A stretch of 64,000 bases of DNA, taken from positions 544,248,630-544,312,629 of the forward strand of contig CM046882.1 in assembly GCA_025667525.1 (NCBI GenBank), given 5' to 3'. The stretch comes from Glebionis coronaria. Its lineage: Eukaryota; Streptophyta; Magnoliopsida; Asterales; Asteraceae. The position numbers and the translations under genes are program-made. This document shows, one piece after another, positions 35,701 through 46,459 of the stretch; within the stretch, counting starts at the first letter, position 1, and every line of letters begins with the position of its first letter. A model generated the notes under the pieces. It had not been told where the DNA came from, made no database searches, and saw only the letters and a program-made list of their open reading frames with translations.

Positions 35701-36708
35701 GGTCTTCATGACTCAGAAAGAGCCCCACCTCCACTTGATCCTACTCAAGATAATCAGATTGCTCTCGACTTCTTCGTCACCAACGATCTTGTGTATCTTC
35801 TGAAGGGGTCCTCAAAGTACGCAACCTCCCTGACCTTGCTGAAAGCTGCCAACTGGGGGACAATATCCTTTATCGAGGAAAAGGTAAACCGACTCTGGGT
35901 CCCAAAGGTAAATCGTAATTATGATATGTATGCTGTCATAGGTGCATCACACTGGGACGAACGAGTTCGAAGGGCGTACAGGGGCTGCTGTCTAGTCAAC
36001 TCAGGGAGTAACGTTAGATCCGATATCCGCATCTCCAGCATCTTAGGGTTGAAAACTGAAGCCAAGAATGGCTATTATCATGTGACGGAGATTCGCTTGA
36101 AAAGGGAGGATGACAGAGAATACAAAATCCAACAGGGAGATTTTTCTATCATTCGCCTTGAGGATATCGAAGATATGTTGCTTCTGATGACCCGCGATCA
36201 ACTCACACATATTCCTCGTGAAGATCTCATTGCCTTGAATACAGCACTTCGTATGTTCACACGAAGTGTTGTTATCAAGAAACGAGTTGAAGATCTTCAG
36301 TTGGGAGTCGAAAGCTATCAAAGGAAGCTCAACTTAACCCGTCCAGTGAATCAAGTTCTACCTCAACATGTAGATAGATGTCCCTATACCGGCATTCCTG
36401 TTCCGAATTGCGGCATTTTCTACTTGAACAGTCGAGGCTTAATGAAGTTTATGAGGGTGGGTGAGCTTTATAAGTATAGTGATGGGACTCTTCTACAAGT
36501 TAGAGGAAAGTTGGAGCATCTTAATACGGGTGGGACTTTACCAGAGATGACCGAGGATTGGCATAAGGGTTATCGGCAGATGGCGAATTATGTGATCAAG
36601 AAGATTGATCAAAAGCTCTGTGAACGTAGATTGATGAGGAGTTTGGAAAGATTCGTTGGTGGTAGACCATATCTAGTGCACCACAAGCTACTGCAACGAT
36701 CCATCTAA
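32722..36708 (+). pseudogene. Extra ORF of A between pol and 3' LTR, two frameshifts
   Basis: A coding region of about 1330 codons in three pieces: 32722-33474 (frame 1), 33453-34100 (frame 3) and 33865-36708 (frame 1). One base seems lost near 33408 and one C gained in the C run near 33945, so the frame returns. Part 1: N-terminal helical domain (YEFWAT, TVSDFRKIFGF, CLTPKTTGFD, YPRFIK), matching the first part of the extra ORF of B. Part 2: Lys-rich with a nuclear-signal-like cluster (KAKKKK). Part 3: coiled coil (34190-34500), a long Glu/Asp tract (34760-34950), and a C-terminal domain of about 400 aa (VEDLQLGVESYQRKLNLTRP, GELYKYSDGTLLQVRGKLEH). No signal peptide or membrane helix. Function unknown. 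Confidence 0.75.
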
Positions 36709-38937
36709 TGGGTCGTACATTTCAGGTCCACTTTATATTGGTTTTCAATTGTGAATATGTATATTTGTGAATATTGTGCTTTAATGGCTTGATGTAGTGT
36801 TAAGGTATGATAATTTTTCAAGAATTTCTCACGAGATTCTAAATCTTTCAAAATATATCATACTAAAGCACTACAAATATCCCTTATTAACTTAAGGGGG
36901 AGCATGAACATGTTCTATGGCCAAACATCGATTTAATTTTTACCCAAAGACTGGTTAATCCATTCAATATCCCAAATATTAATGGTTAACATTTTGGATA
37001 AGGGGAGAAAATGGGATTAAGGAGATTTAAATGATACTTGGCTAAAAGATGAAAAAGACTTAACGATTATCCAACTTAATATGTGTAAAGCACGTGTTAA
37101 GGGGGAGCGTTTTTGATGAACAAAACACATAAGGTACAAAACTTTTGATTTCAATATCACAAGTACCTTAAGTGATTTTCAATGATTTTTCATGGTGGCA
37201 ATTCCTTCCCAAAACACGCTTAATTCACGACGGATGTGGTGACAAAAGGGTGGTAGGAATAGGTTTAGTCCAATGATTCATCAGAGCCGATGGAATCTTC
37301 CCAAAGGACAATTCCCTAGATAGAATTAGAAGTCCTAGGAAAGATGGAGAAAGAATGTGAACGTAGCTGAATGCCGACCAAGTACTTAAGCTAGCACTGG
37401 AACAATCACAACAAGGTGCTAGTGATGACGTATTGGTAAGCATTGAAGGGGTTGAAGAATGAAAAAGAATTGTAAAGATAAAGGGTGTAAAGAAAGAAGC
37501 CCTCCTTACAACTTTAGGCAGAGACCGGGTCAATACATATGCTATTGAGGTCATTTTTGCTAATGATTCTCGGTATTGAAGAAAGACATCATGGACCCAG
37601 TGATGCAATGCACAACCCTTCCCAGCTAACTCAAATATCTCTCAAAAGGTATTTGTTTTAATCACACGGAGATCAACACGTTATCTATTGGTTTATTCAC
37701 TCCAAATAGACTGGTATTGAAAAGGTGGCACTCCTCTCCAGCCATCGCTCACTAAATCAAAACGCACAATCGAGTCTAGAGCCAAGAGATCATCAAAAGT
37801 CTCATTAGGACACTTTCCATTTATTCCTTGCTTTCTCACACACTGTGAAAAGTAAGAGATTTTTATGAGTCCTACGCAGTATTCCTGTAATATTGCCAGA
37901 ACATCCGAGTAATACGCAAGTATTACAATGAAGATGGAAATCCTGCTTGAGCCAACATCAAACAAGCTCATGGTAGGTTACACGTGCGGTTCTTTTAGAA
38001 CCAATCTTGTGAAAAACTGGAAGGAAACAATGGTTTAATTCTTAATTGAACTTAAACTCGTTCCAGGCCTCTACGCATTATCATATGATCTTGCCAGAAC
38101 ACTCAGAGTGACTCTTTATTGATCACAGTGACGAGTGGAAATCCTTCTTGTGTTAACATCAAACAGCACTTGGTAGGTGACGTGCAAGATTCTTTATGAA
38201 TTGAGCTCGTGACAACTGGAAAGCAACGATGGTGAAAATCTTAATTGAAATTCACTTGTTCCAGGTTTCATGAATTGACGGCTTCAAATCACAAGGATAA
38301 TTTAAAGTGATTCACTCTTTATGTTCGCAGTCAGCTTTGGATGGTCGAATAAAGAGAACGGGTTTACCCGCGAAATCCTGTCAGGAAGTTACTTAATTGA
38401 AACTATCCGTCACGGGTACGATATCTAATATCGTCCAACGGTCTTCACCGACCGGAGGTAAAATGCTACCGAATTAGAATAAAATGTTCAAAGCCATTTT
38501 ATTCGTGTCGTTGTTGTGTACCTGTTAAAGACGGTGGCGTTGATGTGTACCAGTGAAGACGGTGGTGTTGCGGTGTACCTGTAGAAGTCGTTCCCACATG
38601 CTTATGTTTTTCTGCATTAAAGTTTATCAAAAATTCAAGAAAGTACAAGATAAAGTCTTCCGCTGTACCAAACTCTGAAACTTTCGAGAATTCAACAAAA
38701 AGACATAAGTGTGTGGAACATGGAGTCACGAGGAGGCAAAATTCACAAGAAGGCAAAAGATCGCACGTGAAAGGCCAAAGAACAATGCTCTCAAGCCAAA
38801 GCCAAAAAGATCAAACCAACATATTCACAACAAAAGAAAGAAAAGAAGAAAAGACTACGAGCTAAAGAACGAAGACTTAGTATAGTATGCTAGGTTTAGA
38901 ACTTTGTAACGTGGAGTGACCTCCCTTAGGGGGAGAT
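36709..38937 (+). other. Structured 3' noncoding region of A
   Basis: It holds a hairpin at 36805-36863, purine tracts at about 36893, 37003 and 37098, and a two-copy repeat of about 203 bp (37860-38063 and 38064-38266). It ends in the polypurine tract CCCTTAGGGGGAGA (38923-38936) before the 3' LTR. Most of it is recognisable in D between 46460 and 49057. ORFs such as 37225-37608 (-) are conserved only because the DNA is conserved. Confidence 0.75.
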
Positions 38938-39268
38938 TGTTAGAAATACGTTTTAACGTATATTAAAAGTATCGGTCACTCCACAATATGATTTATGTTG
39001 TAATAGCTCGTAGTTAACAAATAGTTAATTGTTACTTATTAAGTTAAGTAAGAACCGGTCCATGGGCTTGTCATGGACCGGCCCAAGCCCAATGTTAGCT
39101 TGGAAGTATAAATACCCCTTTCCACCATGGAAAGGGGTTGGTTGTTGTTCATTTGAAACTTTCACATTAATAAAATCACACACATTTTCTCTCACTTTCT
39201 CTCTCTAGTTTCTCTCACTAGAAAACATCAACCCACTTCATAGATTCATAGGTTATCAATATTCTACA
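38938..39268 (+). repeat. 3' LTR of A
   Basis: 331 bp, two differences from the 5' LTR. TATAAATA at 39107-39114 and hairpin at 39115-39137. Followed by the CAACA duplication. Confidence 0.95.
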
Positions 39269-39541
39269 CAACATGAAGATGACACTCTTTGGGAGTCACC
39301 TGATGACGTGCACATGCACACACAACAAACATGATGTCAGGTCTAGAAGTTGTAAGATACATCAATGATCCAATCATTGATCTATAATGCCTGACATCCA
39401 CCTCTTTTTCATCTCCAGTCTTTCCCCAAGGGTGTTCCCTATCCATGGGTGTGCTAGCCCGATTTTCATGTGGAGAAAAACCAAACTTCTTCAAGATTTC
39501 TGCTACATACTTGTCTTGAGAGTTAAAGATACCATCTTCTT
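39269..39541 (-). pseudogene. RT end and RNase H start of B (between A and F)
   Basis: The minus strand reads DGIFNSQDKYVAEILKKFGF, then MIGSLMYLTTSRPDIMF and ACARHQVTPKECHLHVV, the usual link from Copia RT to RNase H. The frame stops exactly at element A and resumes at 21229 with KRIFRYL-type sequence. Confidence 0.9.
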
Positions 39542-40164
39542 TAGAGATGGCAAAAAACTCCGAATCCGACAGAGAATCCGATACCCGAATCCGATTTGAC
39601 CGGGGATTCCCCGAGTTGACCGGGTATGGGGATGGGGGTGGGGATTCCTCGATAATAAAAAGCGGGTATGGAGGCGGGGATGGTAATACCTTTGGTTCCC
39701 CAAACCTTTCCCTGAACCCGCCCCCGAATATCTTTATTCCACATATACATTTATATATATTTGTATGTTTCAAATATCTATTAGATATTTGAAACACTAT
39801 CAATCGATTGTTAATATCTCTTTTGACACTAACCTTTTAGGATGAGCTCTTGTGTGTTAATTTTATTGTTATTAATACTGAGTATGTCGCATGAATGTTA
39901 ATCTCGTTAGTGTTGTTTGATATTACCGTATTGTGTTATTCGTAATAGTTGCGTCATTTGAAACATAGTTTAAATGTTAATTGTGTAACAGGAAAAAAAT
40001 CCCCGATTCCCGATTGGGGATCCCCGTTCCCCGCTGGGGATGGGGATGGTATGTAGTTTGAAATCCCCGATGGGGATGGGGACGAGGATGGGGATATATA
40101 TTTAACTTTGGGGATGGGGATGGTAGCAACCATTCCCCGCAAACCCGACCTGTTGCCATCTCTA
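39542..40164. mobile_element. hAT-type MITE F with G-rich subterminal repeats
   Basis: Terminal inverted repeats TAGAGATGGCAA and TTGCCATCTCTA, flanked by the 8-bp duplication ATCTTCTT (39534-39541 and 40165-40172), which is diagnostic of hAT elements. 623 bp with no transposase. Both ends are packed with GGGGATGG or CCCCGATT repeats; the middle is AT-rich. It interrupts the RT of B. Confidence 0.94.
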
Positions 40165-42633
40165 ATCTTCTTTCTATTGGACTTGTAAACCTAGAAAGAA
40201 GTTCATCTCTCCCATTGCAATCATCTTGAACTTGTCTGTCATGAGCTTGGAAAAGTCTTCACTCATCTTTGGACTTTATGAACCAAAGATGATATCATCC
40301 ACATAGACCTGAACAAGTAGAAAGTCCTTACCAATCTTCTTGGTAAATAAGGTCTGGTCTATGGTGCCCTTCTTAAATCTATTTTCCACCAGATAGGTGG
40401 ACAATGTTCCATACCATGCTCTTGGGGCTTGATGAAGTCCATACATTGATTTCTTCACCCTATACACTTTGTTTGGATGTTCTAGATCGTCAAATCCAGG
40501 AGGCTGCATAACATAAACCTCCTCTGCAATTGTGCCATAAAGAAAAGCACTCTTCACATCCATTTGATAAACTGTGAAGCCCATGCAAGAAGCATATGCT
40601 AGGCTAATCCTTATTGCTTCAATCCTTGCAACAGGTGCACAAACCTCTTCATAGTTTATTCCCTCTTCTTGTGTATAGCATTGAGCAACTAAACTTGCCT
40701 TGTTTCTGACCACAATTCATGTTTCATCCTTTTTGTTTCTAAGAACCAAACGTGTCCCAATAGGTCTCACATATCTTGGACAGTCCACTAACTCCCATAC
40801 ATCTTGTATAGCAAATTTGTGAAGCTCATCCTGCATTGCTTCCACCCAACTTGGTTCTTTGAGAGCATAAAAAATCTTCTTGGGTTCCTGTTGTGACAAA
40901 AAACAAGCAAACAAACATGCATGTACAAGAGGGGTATCAACCTTCTTGTGGATATTGGCAATGAAACCTCCTTGAGTCTGATGAGACCTTCTTGTTTGAA
41001 CATGAGACAAAACATCACCAATGATTAGAGAAGGAGGATGATTTTTGATAGTTGTTGAAAGTGTTCCTCCTTCAATAAGTGTGTTGTCTTTAATTTCAGT
41101 CTCCATGCTGCTAATATCATCTTCATATCCACCTCTATCCTCACTAGAATGAACCTCTTCATGAACTATGGAAGGTTCACCTTGTTCAAAAGTATTGGAA
41201 GAGAATAAATGGTCAAATGGGTTGTCAGCGTTTGAGCCATCAACGCCTGAATTTGACTTGTCAGCGTCGCATTTGCCTTTATCAACGCTTGAAGATTCAT
41301 GCATGTTTTCATCAACTGGCTTTTCTTGTGGACCTACTTCCTCCTTATCAGCAGCAGCAGCTTGTGCAAATCCATCAGTCCATATAGGAATGGTAACATA
41401 CTCAAGTATGTGGTTTGATTTGACTGCATGTGATCCTTCTTCCTTGTCAACCTGTTTACCTGCAATTTCAACAATATGTTCTTCCACAACATTTGAATCC
41501 TTTTTCACAATGTCTGGATTAGTAACAGGCATATAATTCAAGGTTCTAGATAAAGGCTCTAGATCAAAGAACCAATTTGGTCCACTCTCATGATCACTAG
41601 TTTTACTTTCTAAAAACTTAACATGTACCTTTTCAAGTATATGGTTTTCTTTCTTATTGTAAACCATATATCCTTTGCTCTGCACTGAATAACCCATAAA
41701 GTAGCCTTCATCACCTTTAGCACTAAACTTTCCTAAGGCATCACTAGTATCCAGAATCACTACATGACATCCAAAGGTTTAAGAAAACCAATGTTGGGTT
41801 TCCTATTCCAAAATAGCTCATAAGGTGTCTTATTATGGATTTTGTTGACCAATGCTCTATTCTGAACATAACAGGCTGTGTTCACAGCCTCAGCCCAAAA
41901 TGCAATGGGAAATTGAGCATCAACCAACATTGTCCTAGCTTCTTCTATGAGTGTTCTATTCTTCCTTTCAGCCACCCTATTCTGCTGTGGGGTTCTAGCT
42001 ATGCTAAACTCCCTAGTAATCCCTTTATTAACACATAAGGCGTCTAACAATTGGTTTCTAAACTCACCACCATTATCACTTCTAAGTATTTTAACCTCAT
42101 TCCCTGTCTTTTTCTCTATTTGGGTAATAAAGTTAATCAAAACTGTGGCAGTTTACACTTTTTAAGGCCAAGAAGAAAGTCCAAGTAAATCTAGAAAAAT
42201 CACCAGTTATGACAAAACAATAGGATTTACCATTCAAACTCTCTATATTAGTTGGGCCAAATAAGTCCATATGTAGCAAGTGAAGTGGTTTAGAACTAGA
42301 GTGCACAAGTTTAGACTTAAATGAGACTTTGTGCTGTTTGCCTTTAAGACATGCAACACAAGAATGATCATTGTGGAAAACTTTTAAGGGCAAACTATCA
42401 ACTAAATCATGTCTCACAAGTCTATTGATGTTCTTAAAGTTTATGTGCCCTAACCTTCTGTGCCATAGATTACTTTCATCTACTGAAGCTTTAGCATATA
42501 GACATGACAAATTGTTGTTCATCCTAATTCCATTAAGATTTACATTATAAATGTCCGTATGCCTAGGTGTTCTATAGTCAATAAACTTCTCATCAGGCAT
42601 CTTAAAGTCTTTGCTTAACACCAAGCATTCAGT
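40165..42633 (-). pseudogene. Integrase and RT of B
   Basis: Minus strand: 42624-42133 integrase zinc domain (NLWHRRLGHINF, CVACLKGKQH) and first Asp (LLHMDLFGP); 42140-41760 second Asp and Glu (LRSDNGGEF, PQQNRVAERKNRT); 41760-40717 linker to RT start; 40713-40276 RT ([21 protein letters not shown]). Breaks: a frameshift near 42135, one near 41760, TGA near 40716, TAA at about 40276, and a further stop next to F. The linker near 41220-41290 carries DADKSNSGVDGSNAD, encoded by CGCTGA-type repeats. Confidence 0.9.
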
Positions 42634-42638
42634 ATTAG

Positions 42639-45526
42639 TGTGATACCAGTGAAAGTGCCGTATGATGCTAAGTTATTGTCTCAAGAGCTGTTCAGTATGA
42701 GCATTGCTCTTTTGTTGTGGCTCACTTGTGGATGTGATATCCCGAGCCCAACGTTATTTATTTAATCCTATTTTACGAATATTTTTGAAATTTTTAAGAA
42801 ATTTCGTTTGCTATATATTTGACGGTTTAAGTTGAAACCAACGTTTAAGGTCGTAATTTTAATGTTTGACGATTTAAGAAGAACCGATGACGACTACGAT
42901 ACCGACGGATGCCCAAAATTTATCTTTTACTATCGATTGATCGATATTTGAGTTTTTCGAGATTTTATTTTTATTACGTGTTAAGTCGAGTCGGAACCAT
43001 ATGTATATTCGTTTTGCGGGCGTTAACATTTGGAAATAATTTTTGGTGAAACCCGACTCCCGCAAAAATTTAAAACCCGTTATTAGCCAAAATCCCGCTC
43101 TTTAATTGGGCGTTTATTAGAAAGGCCAAAATAAAGCAAAAATTACCACTTGGGTCCCTCCATTTTTACAAAAAGGAACAAAGGCTTACACACACTTCAT
43201 TTTGCAAAAAAAATAATTTCATCTCTTTCTTTTCTCTCCTATGGCCGCCGGCCACCCACCACACAACCACCATCACCATCATTTTCTTGGGTTTTTAGAC
43301 AAATTAAACAAAGACCCATCCTTCTTTTACCTTTGTAAGTGTTCCAAAACAATCAATTTCAACATGCATTAACATAAATTTTTCAAGAATCAATGATTTT
43401 TCAAAAACAGGTTTTGCTGTAATTAAACTAGTGGGATGTCTAATTAGTGATTGGATAATGGATAATCATCCACAAAATTTGTTAAAAACAGCATGGGTTG
43501 GGTGTTTTGAACACAAACACCCCACGGCTAATGGGGGTGTTTGGGTGTTCATGGTGTTTGATGATTCTTGCTTGTGGGTTTGTGTTTAGAGTGATGTTTT
43601 AGGTGTGTGAATGAGTTAAACATGTTGCATGCTTGATTTGGTAAATGGGTTTTAGAGTGGATTTGATATCCTAGATGTTAGGGACTGATTAAGGTGTTTG
43701 GTAATGGTCATGAGTGGTTAAGTTAGGGCTAGGTGTCGTTAGAATGGATTGGAAACAAGTTTTGAAATGGTTTTGTAAAGGGTATTTTAGATCAGAAACT
43801 TTAGGGGTATTTTTCGTGGGATCAACTTTTTAAACAGGTCATAAACATAGGATGTAGTTGTAGAGCTTTGTCTTAGCTTCGTTTTGGTATAAGGTAGAGC
43901 TTACGACTCCAAACGAGTCAAAAGTTATGATATTTTGAAAGTTCGTGTACCGGGAGATGAGAATCAACACAATCCGAATTTGTGTTTGGTTTTGGGTCAA
44001 ATCCTGGGGACCATAGATAGAGTTTGGTAAATAATTGAAAGTTGATTTTTGGTCTCAAACCTGCACTCGTGAGTCTATTTTTGGACTTAGGTGTTGTATT
44101 GGTCAATGGTGTATTTTAAATGGGTCAAACAAGTCTTACATGTTAGAAATGCAAAATCAGTCCTAAAAACTTATGTTTAGTAATGTGATGTGTAACGGGT
44201 CATAAAAGTAAAAAGTTTTCATGGGATTAAGTATGGGTTTTATACAGATCATGAGGCATTTTTGTGAATTTTCTTGAAATTTATATAGGTGCTTAAGTCA
44301 TAGCAAACAGCCCGTACTTTTGGTAAGTACCGGCAAATCAATAAAATGAGAATCAACTTTAATTACGTAGGTAAATGGTATACGTCTAGTAACAACTACT
44401 TGTTTGATTTTGGCGTGAGTTTTCATAAGCATTGAGTGTGGTTGCATATGCGTGTGTTTAGTACAATAATGTACGCGGAGTATTGATTTGGTTTTCATAC
44501 CTTGATTTTTAGGTCAAGTGTTAAATTTTCCCGGGCATCCACGTCGTCAGTGACATTTCTCGTTACGTCTTCGCTAGATCCACTACTACTACGCAAGGTG
44601 AGTCTATAGCCTCGCTCTTTACTTATTTCAAATGTTTTTACCCGCGAGGGGGATACATGCTATTTAAATGAAAATGAACATAAGTCATGAATGATTGTTG
44701 GACCCGAATGTTGCCTTGAATTGTGTTGAGTACCTAGTTGCAAAAGTCCCTAAATTCGTGAACTATTAACTATTGTCTTGCCCTTGTGTGGGTTGGAGAT
44801 AGCCGCTTATACAATTGATAGTACTATGGGGTTAACGACCCTATCCGAGACGAGAGCTAGTACGTTGAGTACCCTCTGCGGACGGATAACTTGTGATAAG
44901 AAATAAGGTATAATTGCAACTGATGCCTTTAGAAGGGGCACTGGTTTCATCTTAATCATGCCGGTAAATGTACGCGGGTGATTGAGTTAACGGATTAGTG
45001 TCACAAGCTTAAACACAATTATTAGCTATTGCTAAATATAATATCCTTGAATAATAGATTGTGTATACGACAATGCTATTGAATGGTCATGATTGGTTTT
45101 AATACTTATGTTCAACTTATGATTTGATAAACCTATAGATTCACTCAACCTTTGTGTTGACGATTTTAAGCATGTGTTTCAGGTAATCAAGATTGATTGC
45201 AGCGGAGCATGCGAGGATGGAAGTTGGTGTGGCTTGGCGGTCTACTTTGTTTTTCCTCCCTTTTAGCACTTAAATATTTTATATTATGTCATGTGAACGA
45301 AAATGTACTTTTGGGTTGAGATTCAATGGGGACCAAAACGCAACTCTGTTTTGTATCATCTTGGGATTTGGAAAACTGTAGACTTGTATGTTGTTAATCA
45401 ATCTTTAACTTATGTTCAAACTTTTACGTCTCTTTGAGTCGTTTAATATAGCTTATGTGTGATGATAACTATGTAGCACCCAAATGTTGTAGTTCCGCTG
45501 CGCATAGCATTTGTTGGGGTGTTATA
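42639..45526 (+). repeat. 5' LTR of C, 2888 bp
   Basis: Matches 59679-62560 throughout with scattered changes, for example one extra A near 42861. It contains no real ORF; short ones recur in both copies because the DNA is duplicated. Confidence 0.93.
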
Positions 45527-45529
45527 GAT

Positions 45530-45541
45530 TGGTATCAGAGC
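45530..45541 (+). promoter_or_regulatory. Primer binding site of C
   Basis: TGGTATCAGAGC lies three bases after the 5' LTR, complementary to the initiator tRNA-Met 3' end. Confidence 0.9.
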
Positions 45542-46109
45542 CATAAGTTATAGAGAACTAGGTTATTTTGAAAAATTCTAAACTATAACTTTTGGTGTCG
45601 TAAGAAATTGTCCATGCACACAACTATCCTGTATGGCTCCGGTAAGATTTCTTTAGCATTGCTTTATATTTTAGATGTATCACTCAAACTGACATGATTT
45701 TCCTAGTATTTAGTAAGTAAATACTATGAAATATATTGAGATATATTGTTACGTACGTTGAGTACTTAATATCGTAATTTGCAAACATTTATACGATTAT
45801 CTTATATGTTGCATGTAACTGGCATACGGGCTACATTGCATTACATGGCAACAATGCGTTGTAATCCTACGTGTATGTAGGAATGATTGCATGTATAAGT
45901 ATGTATATACTATAGTATTTAAAGGCATGTCACGTGAAGCAATGGTCCTTGCATGATTATCGTACATGTTATAATGCGGTTTTGTTGAGAATTCGGCCTC
46001 ACCGCTAATTATCAATCTTGATAATTAACTTATTGTTCGGATAACCGAGTGTGAACCTATTTTGATACTCTAGATACGTAAATGATTCTTCGTAACATAT
46101 TGTATATTG
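45542..46109 (+). other. Start of C internal region before D
   Basis: ATGGCTCCGG at about 45632 could be an old gag start, but the frame closes soon after. No other gene is seen up to the D insertion. Confidence 0.4.
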
Positions 46110-46114
46110 ACTAG

Positions 46115-46459
46115 TGAAGGTCTACGAGATCATTGGCCTATTCTATATGATGGATTTGATGGATTAAGTTGGTTGATTTAGATGATAAACATAAAGAGAT
46201 GAAGGAAGGAGATGATGGAGTAGAGAGAGAAAGGAGAGAAAAGGGGAAAATTAGAGAGAGAAAGTAAAGGTGGAAAATGATTAATGTGTGAAATGAATAA
46301 TCAACAACCCCTCCTAACATGCTAGGAGGGGATATATATAGCCCACCCTACATGTGGGCTATATGGACTATACACTAATTAAATAGATCACGAGCCCATT
46401 ACATAATAATCTTTGGAGCGACCGATCCTTCATAAATACGTAAAAACGTATTTCTAACA
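46115..46459 (-). repeat. 3' LTR of D
   Basis: On the minus strand TGTTAGAAATACG to GACCTTCA. It shares the first about 45 bases with the A LTR. Hairpin at 46308-46331 (CCCCTCCTA pairing with TAGGAGGGG) directly after a TATATATAT box. Confidence 0.93.

Larger units (their letters stand above)
21230..39268 (+). mobile_element. 18-kb SIRE-like Copia element A, complete
   Basis: LTRs of 331 bp at both ends differ at only two positions. The insertion is flanked by the 5-bp duplication CAACA (21225-21229 and 39269-39273). Order: 5' LTR, Met-type primer site, leader with a TTCCGAATAG array, gag, coiled-coil linker, protease, integrase, RT, RNase H, 2 kb spacer with a second array, a 4-kb extra ORF, 2.2 kb of structured noncoding sequence, polypurine tract and 3' LTR. 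It sits inside the RNase H of B in the opposite orientation. Several stops and frameshifts break its ORFs despite the young LTRs. Confidence 0.96.

Noticed and set aside
32722..36708. Calling the extra ORF of A a retroviral envelope
   Set aside because: No signal peptide, no membrane segment and a nuclear-signal-like basic cluster; only the position resembles env.
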